DNA from: Nephrocerus scutellatus
Lineage: Eukaryota > Arthropoda > Insecta > Diptera > Pipunculidae
Direction of reading: 5' to 3'
Assembly: GCA_947095585.1 (NCBI GenBank)
Contig: OX352765.1
Location: 28,612,254 to 28,676,253 of the forward strand
Length of the DNA: 64,000 nt
This document shows positions 1 through 8,960 of the stretch, piece after piece. Numbering within the stretch: position 1 is the first letter of the stretch; every line of letters starts with the position of its first letter. The notes under the pieces are model-generated. The model was not told where the DNA came from. It saw only the letters and a program-made list of their open reading frames with translations, and did no database searches. Made by a program: the position numbers and the translations under genes.

Positions 1-1673
1 AAAGTTTCATGTTTTATTGTTATAAATGATGTATCTTTTCTTACTAAATCTTTTACGTTAATACTGAATTTATCCAAATTTAACTTTTCAACATGTATTA
101 TGTGGGATGAGATTTGGGATAGGTTACTGGGGATATCGATTTTTTCAATTACGGGTATGGCCTGGAAATGGTAGAGAATAGGGACCTTGTTGTAAATGTC
201 ATTTGACGCCTGCAAGTAAATTTCGTTCGTTACTGCCTTGCAGTATGGCTTTATTTTAAGGATTCCGCTGTCTGATAATTTTATTGTGTGTGGAGTATCG
301 CCACATATGATTCGTACGTTTTTTGGTTCTGGCATAACATATAGCCATGAGTTTTTGTTCTTCAACGTGAACCATAACTCGTGTTTGAGTTGGAATACTC
401 GATATTCACAAATCTGTGGATTTGGGTTTCCTGATATTAGCTGTATTATGCAATTATTCATGTCATAATTATGTATAACGAAATTTTGTTGGCACACGAA
501 ATGTTCTGGTTCGCTTGTGATACATTTTTCCAAATCATTAATGCTCAAAAATATGTATCTCCTGTAGTTCTCGTTAACGGCAACGAGTTCGCTACCAGTT
601 GAGACGTATCGATATGTGTGCTCTAGATATTTTGTGGGGAGAGGGGTAATTCTAAATAGATTAAATTCTTCGTTAACCATCGGTATGCTGACCTGAATCA
701 TAAAATTTCCATTTACATAAATGGGTGTCGTTGTTGCTAGTGAATTGATTATAGGTAGATTTAACCTGGAAATTTTCTGTGGAAACCTTACGTTGTGCGG
801 GAGTTCGGCCTGTATCTGGTTTAACGTAGCAATAAAAATGTCTGAATTTAAAAATCTGCTGTCTAATCTTCCTAATTTTGCCTCTTGCAAAATGTCGAGT
901 AATTCTGCTTGTTTTGCCAAAATTTGGGAAGCGCATATGGATATAAGGTATGACATTTCGTCAAAACTGTGAAGTATTTTTTCAAAGTTCGTGAGATTTA
1001 CCAGCTTAGCTGAATTTTCTTTAATTTCTTTGGTTATTAAATTAAAGTTATTATTTACGTTACGTGTCGTGTCATTAAGTGCATCAAAAACGTTTGATAT
1101 TATAGTCAATTGTTCTTTTGTCATGTGGTAGAGGCTATTTTGGTTTTCCGAGAGGGTTTGTAATGCGTTTTCTATCTTTACAGCGTCTTGAGAGTCCATT
1201 GTTCCGAAAAGGAATTTCTGGATATAACCTATACCGTTAAATAAACCTCCGTTTGTAATTGTCGTACTTCTTTTAGTAAGTCTTGTCCCCAATAGGATAC
1301 CATCCAGCATCCTATTATTTTGCTGTACCTCGTTAAGAGAGTGTTTCAGCATTTGTAGGGTCATTTTACAGCGGCCTATAGGATACTCTTTTGTCGTATT
1401 CTCGCATAGATCCGAGAGCGTGTTAATGTTTTTCTTTAAGGTTTTGGCATTGGTATTTGTTATTGAATTATTAAAATAGAATAGGAATGTCCATTTTGTG
1501 AAGGATTTTTCGAGTACGCCTATGGGTTCCAAATAAACACCTGTAGTGTTTAGTGGTAGTTGTTGATGTAGCTGCGCTGCAGCCGCACTTAGTGCGCAAA
1601 CAAGGATTAAGTAACTGAAATTGAAAACACAGAAAATTCGTGTTTTAATATTTTGGTATTTTGTGTGTGTCAT
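1..1673 (-). CDS. env: Env-like glycoprotein of the retroelement (partial)
   Basis: The frame opens with an ATG at 1673 to 1671, 10 bases past the pol stop. I read it open over the first 150 or so codons, and no ATG-to-stop ORF ends inside the window in this frame, so it very probably runs to the window edge (557 codons visible). The N-terminus has a hydrophobic stretch suggesting a signal peptide. A basic, furin-like cleavage motif sits near residues 131-136 (about 1262-1282), followed by a Gly/Phe-rich segment like the fusion peptide of insect errantivirus and baculovirus F-type envelope proteins. In the family this protein is membrane-anchored and is usually made from a spliced RNA; a pyrimidine-rich tract ending in AG lies within the first codons. 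The C-terminus and membrane anchor are off-window. Confidence 0.75.
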   Translation of the reverse strand, partial: MTHTKYQNIKTRIFCVFNFSYLILVCALSAAAAQLHQQLPLNTTGVYLEPIGVLEKSFTKWTFLFYFNNSITNTNAKTLKKNINTLSDLCENTTKEYPIGRCKMTLQMLKHSLNEVQQNNRMLDGILLGTRLTKRSTTITNGGLFNGIGYIQKFLFGTMDSQDAVKIENALQTLSENQNSLYHMTKEQLTIISNVFDALNDTTRNVNNNFNLITKEIKENSAKLVNLTNFEKILHSFDEMSYLISICASQILAKQAELLDILQEAKLGRLDSRFLNSDIFIATLNQIQAELPHNVRFPQKISRLNLPIINSLATTTPIYVNGNFMIQVSIPMVNEEFNLFRITPLPTKYLEHTYRYVSTGSELVAVNENYRRYIFLSINDLEKCITSEPEHFVCQQNFVIHNYDMNNCIIQLISGNPNPQICEYRVFQLKHELWFTLKNKNSWLYVMPEPKNVRIICGDTPHTIKLSDSGILKIKPYCKAVTNEIYLQASNDIYNKVPILYHFQAIPVIEKIDIPSNLSQISSHIIHVEKLNLDKFSINVKDLVRKDTSFITIKHET

Positions 1674-1682
1674 GTTAAGTGT

Positions 1683-4600
1683 TTATGTATTTGTGTGCGC
1701 TTGTGTGTATGGTTTAATTAAATTATTGTGTATGACTTTTTCCTTCCTACCAATTTTAATTCTAGAATTCTCTGGGGATAGAATTTCTACGATTTCGTAG
1801 GGTCCTTCGAAGATGGGGGTAAGTTTTTTGTTAACCCTATTTTTTATTTCTAGTAGAACTTTGTCTCCTACGTTAAAGTTAGTTTCTTTGCAGTTTTGAT
1901 CGTAATAGGTTTTTGACTTTTCTTTCGCTTTTATTTGGTTATTACGAATTATTTCATAGCCGGTTTGCATTTTTTCTTTTATCTCAGCGACATAATCATC
2001 GTAGTTGTATGTAGGCTGTACGCTTCTGTTAAGAGTTGAGGGAATTGGAGCTTCGAATCCGTATAGGGCTTCAAATGGGCTGTAATTTGTGCTTGAATGT
2101 GAGGTGGTATTATAGCAAAATATCGCATAATCCATATACTGATCCCAATTTGCTTGATCTTTACTTGCATAATTTCTTAGATAGTCGCCTAAAGTTCTAT
2201 GCGATCTTTCGAGTGAGCCATTTGACTGAGGATGGTATGGGCTTGTTTGTATTTTATGAATCTTTAGTGTTTTGCAAATATTTTTGAATAATTCACTTGT
2301 GAAATTCGTTCCTTGATCCGTAAGTATTGTTTGTGGTATTCCAAAGGTGCAAACTATTTTCTTTATCAGTGCTTCAGCCACCGTTCTGGCTTCTTGGTTG
2401 GGTATAGCTATTGCTTGGACGAATTTCGTTAAATCATCCTGAAATGTAAGTATATATTTGTTATTGTTTTCAGTAATTGGCAGTGGTCCCACTATATCAA
2501 GAGCTATTCTTTCGAATGGAACTTTCGCTGTTGTAGTGATGACCATAGGGATTTTGTTGCGTGTATATACTTTATTCTTCTGGCATAGTTCACAAGACAT
2601 GATGTATTTCTTTATGTCTACATACATATTTTTCCATTTGTACGCCTTTCTGATACGCTTTAGTGTGCGTTTAACTCCTTGATGACCTCCTAAGGGTGTG
2701 TCGTGAAATTCAAACAGTATTTGCTTTATTTTCACTGGGTCTGTGATTTCTGTAACATGATTGTCCTGCTCAGGTTCGCCTGGCGTCATCTTGCTACAAC
2801 TACGGGTTACCACATTAATTTCTGGTACATTTAAACGCGACAAAGCATCCGCATTCGTATTTAGATGTCCCGCTTTATGCGAGACCGTGAAGTCATACTC
2901 CTCTAGTTTTATGCGCCAGCGCATTATTCTCGAAGAAGGATCCTTCAGGTTGAACATCCATACCAGTGGCTTATGGTCGGTAATGACTTCAAAGTGGCGT
3001 CCGAAAACGTATGGTCTAAAGTGTGTGACTGCCCAGACTACTGCAAGAGCTTCCTTCTCGATAGTAGAATAGTTTTTTTCGGCCTTGTTTAGTATTCTAC
3101 TGGCAAACGCTATTGGTAGATCATTATCGTTTGAATCTCGCTGGGATAATACCGCGCCTATAGCTTCGTTGCTAGCGTCGGAAGTGATATAAAAAGTTTT
3201 TGCAAAATTTGGGTAAATGAGTATAGGTGGTTGAACTATAGACTTCTTTAGTTTTCTAAAGGATTCGTCACAAAAAGCGTCCCACTTAAAAGGTACGTCT
3301 TTACGAAGAAGTTTATTCAGCGGATTTGCAATTTGTGAATAATTTTTAATAAATTTTCGGTAATACCCGGACAGACCTAGAAATGATTTTATTTGTTTTT
3401 GGGTTTTAGGAATTTCGATATTATTAATCGCTGCAATCTTATCGGGATCTGGTTTAACACCGTCTGCTGTAATGACGTGTCCTAAATACATAACTTCTGT
3501 TTGAAGGAATTTGCATTTAGATAATTTGATTTTTAGATTGAATTTGTCTAGAGCTTTAAAAACTTCAATAAGCTTCTTGTTGTGATCTTGCAAATTTTTC
3601 CCGTAAATCACAATGTCGTCAAGATATACTAAACACATAAAACCTTGCAATCCAGAGAGAACAACGTTCATAAGTCTCTGGAATGTTGGCGGAGCATTTC
3701 GTAAACCAAACGGCATTCTGTTGAACTCGAAATGACCGTTGGTAGTACTAAACGCTGTTTTTTCTTTATCCTCTTCAGTAATTTCGATTTGGTGGAAACC
3801 ATCCACCAGATCTAGCGTAGTAAAGTACTTGGAGTCTCCAAGTTGCCCAAGAATGTCTTCGATATTGGGGATTGGGTATGCGTCTGGAATTGTAGCCTCA
3901 TTTAATTTTCGGTAGTCTATTACGACTCTCCATTTTTGATCTCCTTTTTTGGGGACTACCAGAAGTGGCGCATTCCACGGACTAGTACTGGGTCTAATTA
4001 CGTCATCTTGAAGCATTTTATTAACTTGTTTTCTTATCTCCTGTTTGTGGATTTCTGCTAGGCGATATGGGCGTATGTTTGCAGGAACAGTGTTTTCTGT
4101 CTTAATGGAATGCTTTATTCCTGATGTGGTACTTAATTTGTCGCCTTCAATAAAGAATAAGTGATTAAAATTTCTGCAGATTTCCTCTATGGATTGCTTT
4201 TCTTCTAGATTTAAGTGAATAAGATTTAATTCTGTTTTAAGTTTTTCTAATCTTTCTTCGACTACTTGGTCGGTTGATATCGAGTTTAGGTTATACACTG
4301 TGTAATGGTCCATGTTTTCAGATTTAAGGCTTAAGTTTTTTATACTAACATCTTCGTTGTTGGTATTTAAAATGGATATGAATACGTAACCGTCTTTGGG
4401 TGCTGTTATCGTTGATGCCGAATACACGCGTGGAGCTATTTCCTGAGAAAAATATATTTGTTCCATTTTCTCTTTTACTGGTCCATATTTTACCCACTTT
4501 TCAGTTCTAGCTGGAATTGTTAAGGTCTTCCATTCGTTGCTGAAGTCTACTGTAAATTGTCTGTTTTTGTAGTGGTATACAAATATATTGTCATTGTAAT

Positions 4601-5492
4601 CCACTATCGCATTAAATTTTCTAAAAAAATCTTCACCTATGATTCCATCTTGCGTAATAGGGAAGTTTTGTGGTACTATGTGAAAAGGATGTTTGAGATG
4701 TTGACCTGGTGTAATTTCGATGTTTAGTAGTATTGTACCTAGCGTTGACGTAGACGTTTTGCCTATACCTGTCAGTTCAATAACATTTTTTAAGTTTACC
4801 TCGGCATTTAGTTTTAATGTTCCGAGTTTTATTAAACTAAGGCTTGCCCCCGTATCGAGCAGCATAATATTAGATTTAGCCTTTGATTCCTGAGACTTTA
4901 TTTTTATCTCGCTTTTAAAAGTAGATGCTCTGTTTATAGATGAGATATTGGCTATTTGTTTAGCTGAACTTGATTCAGTATCTAGACTTCTGGTTAGAAA
5001 TTGATGTAGCCTTCGGATTTGGCTTTGGCTTCGATTTTGATGGTGGTGTTCATTTAGCAGAATATTTTGTTTTATTGTTTGCTTTCGGACTTTTTCCGGA
5101 TTTGAGTCTCTGTTAGGCATTCTATGGCCAGGAACTTTCTCAGACTTTGCATGTGGAATAGTTCGATTTAAACTATCGGATTTATATTTTTGAGACAGCT
5201 CGATTTGAATTTGATTTTGAGAATTCGTTTTTCGATTTTGATTTTGATTTTGATTTTGATTTTGATTTTGATTTTGATTTTGATTTTGATTTTGATTTTG
5301 ATTTTGATTTTGATTTTGATTTTGATTTTGATTTTGATTTTGATTTTGATTTTGATTTTGATTTTGATTTTGATTTTGATTTTGATTTTGATTTTGATTT
5401 TGATTTTGATTTTGATTTTGATTTTGATTTCGATTTTGATTTTGATTTTGATTTTGATTTTGATTTTGATTTTGATTTTGATTTACGCACAA
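1683..5492 (-). CDS. pol: Pol polyprotein: protease, RT, RNase H, integrase
   Basis: A frame of 1269 codons opens at a TTG, which is unlikely to be a true start; the product is expected as a Gag-Pol fusion by a -1 shift, since pol overlaps the gag end in the -1 frame. Order of parts: about 40 Asn-Gln pairs (residues 4-86); aspartic protease LLDTGAS with Asp at 213; reverse transcriptase with YLDD at 623-626; RNase H with TSDAS, Asp at 772; an integrase HHCC-type zinc region near 930-975, then a DDE-type core beginning around 1035 (DIVGPLP). All domains look intact. The stop at 1683 is followed 10 bases later by env. The exact slippery site was not identified. Neighbours and domain order support an errantivirus-like Ty3/gypsy element; codon use is AT-rich like the rest of the element. 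Confidence 0.93.
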   Translation of the reverse strand: MCVNQNQNQNQNQNQNQNQNRNQNQNQNQNQNQNQNQNQNQNQNQNQNQNQNQNQNQNQNQNQNQNQNQNQNQNQNQNQNQNQNQNRKTNSQNQIQIELSQKYKSDSLNRTIPHAKSEKVPGHRMPNRDSNPEKVRKQTIKQNILLNEHHHQNRSQSQIRRLHQFLTRSLDTESSSAKQIANISSINRASTFKSEIKIKSQESKAKSNIMLLDTGASLSLIKLGTLKLNAEVNLKNVIELTGIGKTSTSTLGTILLNIEITPGQHLKHPFHIVPQNFPITQDGIIGEDFFRKFNAIVDYNDNIFVYHYKNRQFTVDFSNEWKTLTIPARTEKWVKYGPVKEKMEQIYFSQEIAPRVYSASTITAPKDGYVFISILNTNNEDVSIKNLSLKSENMDHYTVYNLNSISTDQVVEERLEKLKTELNLIHLNLEEKQSIEEICRNFNHLFFIEGDKLSTTSGIKHSIKTENTVPANIRPYRLAEIHKQEIRKQVNKMLQDDVIRPSTSPWNAPLLVVPKKGDQKWRVVIDYRKLNEATIPDAYPIPNIEDILGQLGDSKYFTTLDLVDGFHQIEITEEDKEKTAFSTTNGHFEFNRMPFGLRNAPPTFQRLMNVVLSGLQGFMCLVYLDDIVIYGKNLQDHNKKLIEVFKALDKFNLKIKLSKCKFLQTEVMYLGHVITADGVKPDPDKIAAINNIEIPKTQKQIKSFLGLSGYYRKFIKNYSQIANPLNKLLRKDVPFKWDAFCDESFRKLKKSIVQPPILIYPNFAKTFYITSDASNEAIGAVLSQRDSNDNDLPIAFASRILNKAEKNYSTIEKEALAVVWAVTHFRPYVFGRHFEVITDHKPLVWMFNLKDPSSRIMRWRIKLEEYDFTVSHKAGHLNTNADALSRLNVPEINVVTRSCSKMTPGEPEQDNHVTEITDPVKIKQILFEFHDTPLGGHQGVKRTLKRIRKAYKWKNMYVDIKKYIMSCELCQKNKVYTRNKIPMVITTTAKVPFERIALDIVGPLPITENNNKYILTFQDDLTKFVQAIAIPNQEARTVAEALIKKIVCTFGIPQTILTDQGTNFTSELFKNICKTLKIHKIQTSPYHPQSNGSLERSHRTLGDYLRNYASKDQANWDQYMDYAIFCYNTTSHSSTNYSPFEALYGFEAPIPSTLNRSVQPTYNYDDYVAEIKEKMQTGYEIIRNNQIKAKEKSKTYYDQNCKETNFNVGDKVLLEIKNRVNKKLTPIFEGPYEIVEILSPENSRIKIGRKEKVIHNNLIKPYTQAHTNT
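5231..5484 (-). repeat. (AAATCA)n hexanucleotide array at the gag-pol junction
   Basis: About 42 near-perfect copies of a 6-base unit (TTTTGA on the + strand) lie directly after the gag stop, with one variant unit near 5430 that gives Arg instead of Gln. In the pol frame it encodes alternating Asn-Gln. Because the unit length is a multiple of three, gains and losses of units keep the pol frame. The other minus frames would read Lys-Ser repeats and the plus strand Ile-Leu repeats; both are shadows. Confidence 0.97.
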
Positions 5493-6460
5493 GGTTTGAT
5501 GTCTTTTACCTGACTCCGAGTGCTTGTCGGGCCAGGTCGCTGAGAGTTTCCCTGATTCGAATAATTATTTTCGTTACCGGAGTTCCTATTGTTATTAAAA
5601 ACTCTTTTTCGGCATTGTTCTATAGAGTGACCTTGGTTTCTACAGTACTTACAAATTATGTCACTGCGGATTGTATCTACACCAGACCTATTTGTTAATG
5701 GTTGAGTGTAGTTTAGAGTAGGCCTATTTACAAAAGGTTGCGTGGTTTGTATATTTGGTCTGTGGTTTGTGTTATTTAAAAACCTAACGTCACCGGGGCT
5801 GAAATTATAATTTCTGATTGTGCGGCATTCACTGGTATTGTGAGTTTTCGTTTTGCAGTGTTTACAGTACATGTTATTTTGGTTTTGGTACCGATTACTT
5901 GTGGATGCAAGAAGTTTTTCTTCTTCCATCGCTATTTCGACTGCTTCGTCGAACTCTTTACATCGTGCACTTTTAACAAGAAGTTTTATTTGTGGATTTA
6001 AACCATTGCAAAAACTATTCAGCATCATTGCGCTGTTTAGCGAACGGATTGCTTTATTGGATGAATCATCCTCAGTGTTTGCGTTTGCGTTGTTTAATTC
6101 ATCGCACAACGCATTGGCTCTTTCCGCGTATGAAGCAACTGTTTCCCTGTAGCCTTGCTTAAATTGAAACATTTCTGTCTGAATCACCTGAACCGATCGA
6201 CATTTTCTAAAATTTTTTACTAGTGCGTCTTTAAGTTCTGGCCATCCGTTATAATCGTTGTATTTTATTACAACATTGTAGGCTCTGCCAGTTAACTTTG
6301 ACTTCACTATGTCAACTAATTCTAATTTGTCTGCATCGTCAATCGCTTTTTTTGACTGCAGGTCAACTAGTTGAATGAATCGATCTAAGTTTTTGGCTAA
6401 TCCATCAAACTCAGGAATTAGCTTGATGGCGTGTGAGGGGTTAAAACGACTTGTAGTCAT
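5483..6460 (-). CDS. gag: Gag protein of the retroelement
   Basis: The frame is open from 6553, but the first ATG in it is at 6460 (context AAAAATGACT, a good fly start), giving 325 residues; the 31 open codons upstream begin at a TTG and are probably untranslated. The N-terminal two thirds are a helical capsid-like region. The C-terminal part has two zinc knuckles of CCHC type, CKHCKTKTHNTSEC and CKYCRNQGHSIEQC, which in this family bind the packaged RNA. Gag ends in TAA at 5483, exactly where the hexanucleotide array starts, and pol continues in the -1 frame. The protein should form the intracellular particle. Confidence 0.87.
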   Translation of the reverse strand: MTTSRFNPSHAIKLIPEFDGLAKNLDRFIQLVDLQSKKAIDDADKLELVDIVKSKLTGRAYNVVIKYNDYNGWPELKDALVKNFRKCRSVQVIQTEMFQFKQGYRETVASYAERANALCDELNNANANTEDDSSNKAIRSLNSAMMLNSFCNGLNPQIKLLVKSARCKEFDEAVEIAMEEEKLLASTSNRYQNQNNMYCKHCKTKTHNTSECRTIRNYNFSPGDVRFLNNTNHRPNIQTTQPFVNRPTLNYTQPLTNRSGVDTIRSDIICKYCRNQGHSIEQCRKRVFNNNRNSGNENNYSNQGNSQRPGPTSTRSQVKDIKPCA

Positions 6461-7555
6461 TTTTAATTTCTTATCTAAAGATACTTGGGGAACTTTAACT
6501 ACTATCGGATTGTCAATTAACTTTGAGTCTTCTCTCGGAACTTCGGAAATCAATTACTACCATAAAATAAAAAAAAAAAATTCGGAGAAAAGGGGTTGGA
6601 TTTGATGGGTTTAGAATAAGGGAAAGTCTCTTTTGTTATGTTTGCCTCATTCGTGAATACTTATGTTTTACTAAAAAATTTCTATATGTATATTTATTTG
6701 AATTTTTGTAAAGATTTTGTTATCGTTTCGGTTAATTGTGTTCAAACTTTTTTTTTTTTACATGAAATATATGTTTTGGACATGGATAGAAAAATATTTA
6801 TAAGTGAACTTTTTTATTTAGCACATAAGATATGTGTTAGGAAATGGTTAACTACTATAGAAATAAACTCTTAATTTTTTTTCTTTGACTTCCTTCAGTT
6901 CATCTTTTATAAGATTTTATTTGTCTTTTTATATATTTTAAATTAGATAAAGATTGAAATATTTTTTAAATAAAAATTCATAAAGTTTAAGAAAAAAAAG
7001 AAAATAGAATTCTTACAAATTCATGTTTTTGTTGTTGTTGGATGTTGCCCTCTGTGATGTGCTGGATGCTGGTAATGATGTTGATGACAATTGATGATAT
7101 TGATTGATGAATTTCCGGGCCATTGTTGTTGCTATTACTGTAGCTACTGCATCGGTGTTCAGTCTCGCTTGCTTTAGCTTGTCGGATGTGGTTATGGTTG
7201 GTAGATCGCAAATCATGGTTGAATTTAGCGTAGTATTGTCTTCGTAATTCTGATTTCCGTAGTTATGGAAAAACATGGTATTTGCCATGTGCTTTCTTTG
7301 TATTCAAAAAAAATTCGGCACAAATTATTCATCGTGAAAAGTTATAAATAATCTCGAACGTTGAGAAATTATGGAAAGCTCATTGCATATTTAAAAACAG
7401 CTTTAATTACGCATATATAAAAACCACGGATTATAAAATTTTACTACGACACAATCACACATTTAATTTTGTTGTCTCACTAATCACAATTCGCGTTTAA
7501 AAACATTAAAAAAAAGAAAAAAAAATCGGGATACTAGGCAGATGCTTTACCTAGT
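6461..7555 (-). other. Retroelement 5' leader (untranslated region)
   Basis: AT-rich sequence lies between the primer binding site and gag. It contains an oligo-T/A-rich part (6600-6990), a small ORF (separate entry), and A-rich tracts near 7500. No packaging signal or splice donor could be assigned with confidence. Confidence 0.6.
7013..7288 (-). CDS. Small leader ORF of 91 codons, unknown function
   Basis: An ATG-initiated 91-codon ORF sits in the retroelement leader, about 550 bases upstream of the gag ATG. The predicted peptide is rich in Asn, Thr and Ser, with a short Gln/Asn-rich end, and shows no domain that I recognise. If translated, it would precede gag on the genomic RNA and reduce or redirect gag initiation. 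It may be chance: the leader is AT-rich and the ORF is short. Confidence 0.3.
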   Translation of the reverse strand: MANTMFFHNYGNQNYEDNTTLNSTMICDLPTITTSDKLKQARLNTDAVATVIATTMARKFINQYHQLSSTSLPASSTSQRATSNNNKNMNL

Positions 7556-7574
7556 AATCCCACCGCTGCCACCA
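7556..7574 (-). promoter_or_regulatory. Primer binding site, tRNA-Leu type
   Basis: On the + strand the 19 bases read AATCCCACCGCTGCCACCA, which equals the 3' acceptor end plus CCA of eukaryotic tRNA-Leu (AAG/TAG type) as I know it. On the element strand this is the complementary primer binding site, TGG first, as expected just inside a 5' LTR. Two bases separate it from the LTR edge at 7577. Confidence 0.85.
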
Positions 7575-7576
7575 AA

Positions 7577-8215
7577 TGTTGGGTCGTGGTAATATATCGA
7601 AAAATAAAACACAGATGGATTAGTTTATATAAAGTGTTTAATGATCTGACCGCTAGGCAACTTGCCTAATCGGATGTTTGAAATTGACTGCCTCATCCAT
7701 CGTTCCATTTCTTCCTCCATGCCTTTGACTTGATTTTTTAGTGCAGGTCAAACTGAACCGTTCTGTTGACCTGCATGTTTACGCATCACCATTCTCGCAG
7801 TCGTTGTACGAACAAGCGAATGCGAGAATGCAATTGACAATAGAAAATGTAGACGCCGCGGTGGGTCGTCGGTATCCGATTTAGGATTTGGGAAAAAAAG
7901 GATAGATTGAAGACGCCGCGGTGGGTCGTCGGATTTAGAATAATAGGAATTGTAGACGCCGCGGTGGGTCGTCGGTATCCGATTTAGGATTTGGGAAAAA
8001 AAGGATAGATTGAAGACGCCGCGGTGGGTCGTCGGATTTAGAATAATAGGAATTGTAGACGCCGCGGTGGGTCGTCGGATTTAGGATAATGGATTTGGGT
8101 TATTGGAAAAATGGGTAATGTTACATTATGGATAATGTAACATTAGAAAAAATAGGAAATGTGCATAGCACATGTTTGGGAAAGGAAGGATATTATGAAA
8201 TGTGCGTAGCACATG
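7577..8215 (-). repeat. 5' LTR of the errantivirus-like element (outer edge approximate)
   Basis: The inner edge is set by the primer binding site, and the + strand starts TGTTGGG there. Inside are inverted repeats (TGCAGGTCA at 7742-7750 with 7767-7775; CATTCTCGCA at 7790-7799 with 7821-7830), the GC-rich tandem block at 7851-8078, a perfect 12-bp hairpin at 8117-8144, and a twice-repeated segment at 8157-8175 and 8198-8216. The next recognisable sequence is a non-LTR fragment from about 8213. No second LTR is available for comparison. Confidence 0.65.
7851..8078. repeat. GC-rich tandem repeat inside the LTR
   Basis: The 22-base core AGACGCCGCGGTGGGTCGTC(GG) occurs five times, starting at 7851, 7911, 7954, 8014 and 8057. 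Spacings alternate 60, 43, 60, 43, so the real unit is a compound repeat of 103 bases. Its GC content stands out from the AT-rich surroundings. Confidence 0.92.
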
Positions 8216-8960
8216 TCTAAGGAGTTGTGTGTGGTCACAACAGTGTGCAGCAAGAAGAAATTCAGATCTGAAACTGAATACCAGATGCAACCAGGTGCCA
8301 TAGCACGGGTGCAGGAGTTCATGGGCCACTCGAGTGTATTCCAGGCAGAAGTACGTGAAATCGAGAGATGTGCGCAGTTTAATCTGGAAAGGAACTACAT
8401 GAGACAAGAAATAGCTATCATGACAGACAGCCAAGCAGTGCTAAGGGCCTTTGATGCATTCCACATAACGTCCAAACTTGTGGAGGAGTGCAGGGCGAAA
8501 TTAAATAGACTCGGTACGCAGAATATGTAAGCCAGCTGCTTCCGTAAGATGGAAAAATCTACCATGCCTACGACAAGCAAAGGAAATGTTCGGGAAAGAG
8601 GTCTCGCTCGATATTGGGGCTAAGTAGAAGTAATGTAAGAATCATTAGGGGTTTCCTAACAGGACATTGTAGATTAAAGGGGCACATCAGGGGCAGGCTT
8701 TGTGGAGAAGCGGAGGAGAACCCGTGGCATTTTCTCAACGAATACAGAGCAACGATCCGACAGAGGAGGGACCACATTGGAACCCACGCAATCTCAGAGC
8801 CGGCACGACATTAGGCGCGTTTGAGATGCCGAGGGCTCTATATCCTCCATAATCTCAGTTACACGAACACGATTCCAGAAGGAAGAATCGGGAAGCACAA
8901 TTATTTTGGATTCGCACCTCCTCGCTATGTCGGTTCACTTTAATAAGTTTTTATTGTTGA
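8213..8960 (+). pseudogene. LOA/R1-type non-LTR fragment: RNase H and C-terminal zinc region
   Basis: A decayed retrotransposon 3' end. The first open part (8213-8530) has RNase H features: FQAEVREIERCAQ with the catalytic-type Glu, and TDSQAVL with the Asp. A second part in another frame (8614-8814) has the LTGHCRLKGH stretch followed by a CGEAEE-type cysteine motif, which in LOA/R1-type elements is the C-terminal zinc region. The strings around TIRQRRD closely match the remnant at 59497-59982, so both come from one family. Reverse transcriptase and endonuclease are absent here. The left edge abuts the LTR of the errantivirus-like element. It is not a host gene. Confidence 0.75.

Larger units (their letters stand above)
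1..8215 (-). mobile_element. Errantivirus-like Ty3/gypsy retroelement, 3' end off-window
   Basis: An LTR retrotransposon lies on the minus strand. Read 5' to 3' from right to left, it has a 5' LTR (from 7577 outward to roughly 8215), a tRNA-Leu-type primer binding site, a leader of about 1 kb, gag, pol in the -1 frame relative to gag, and env, which leaves the window at position 1. The gene order protease, reverse transcriptase, RNase H, integrase and then a separate env is that of insect errantiviruses. The 3' LTR lies outside the window, so LTR divergence and target-site duplication cannot be judged. Gag, pol and the visible env frame are all open, which suggests a recent insertion. The outer LTR edge (8100-8220) is not fixed by the sequence. 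Confidence 0.88.

Noticed and set aside
5182..5513. ORFs of Ile-Leu repeats (+) and Lys-Ser repeats (-) over the hexanucleotide array
   Set aside because: A 6-base repeat without stops is open in several frames; only the Asn-Gln frame joins protease and RT.
6461..6553. Gag start at the TTG at 6553
   Set aside because: TTG is not a usual fly start; the first ATG in frame, in good context, is at 6460.
7851..8078. CRISPR-like array (five repeats with spacers)
   Set aside because: The spacers are themselves repeated (alternating 60 and 43 bases) and the locus is a fly LTR.
8213..8530. A small host RNase H gene
   Set aside because: It is followed by a retrotransposon-type zinc region, in another frame, with relatives at 59.5 kb.
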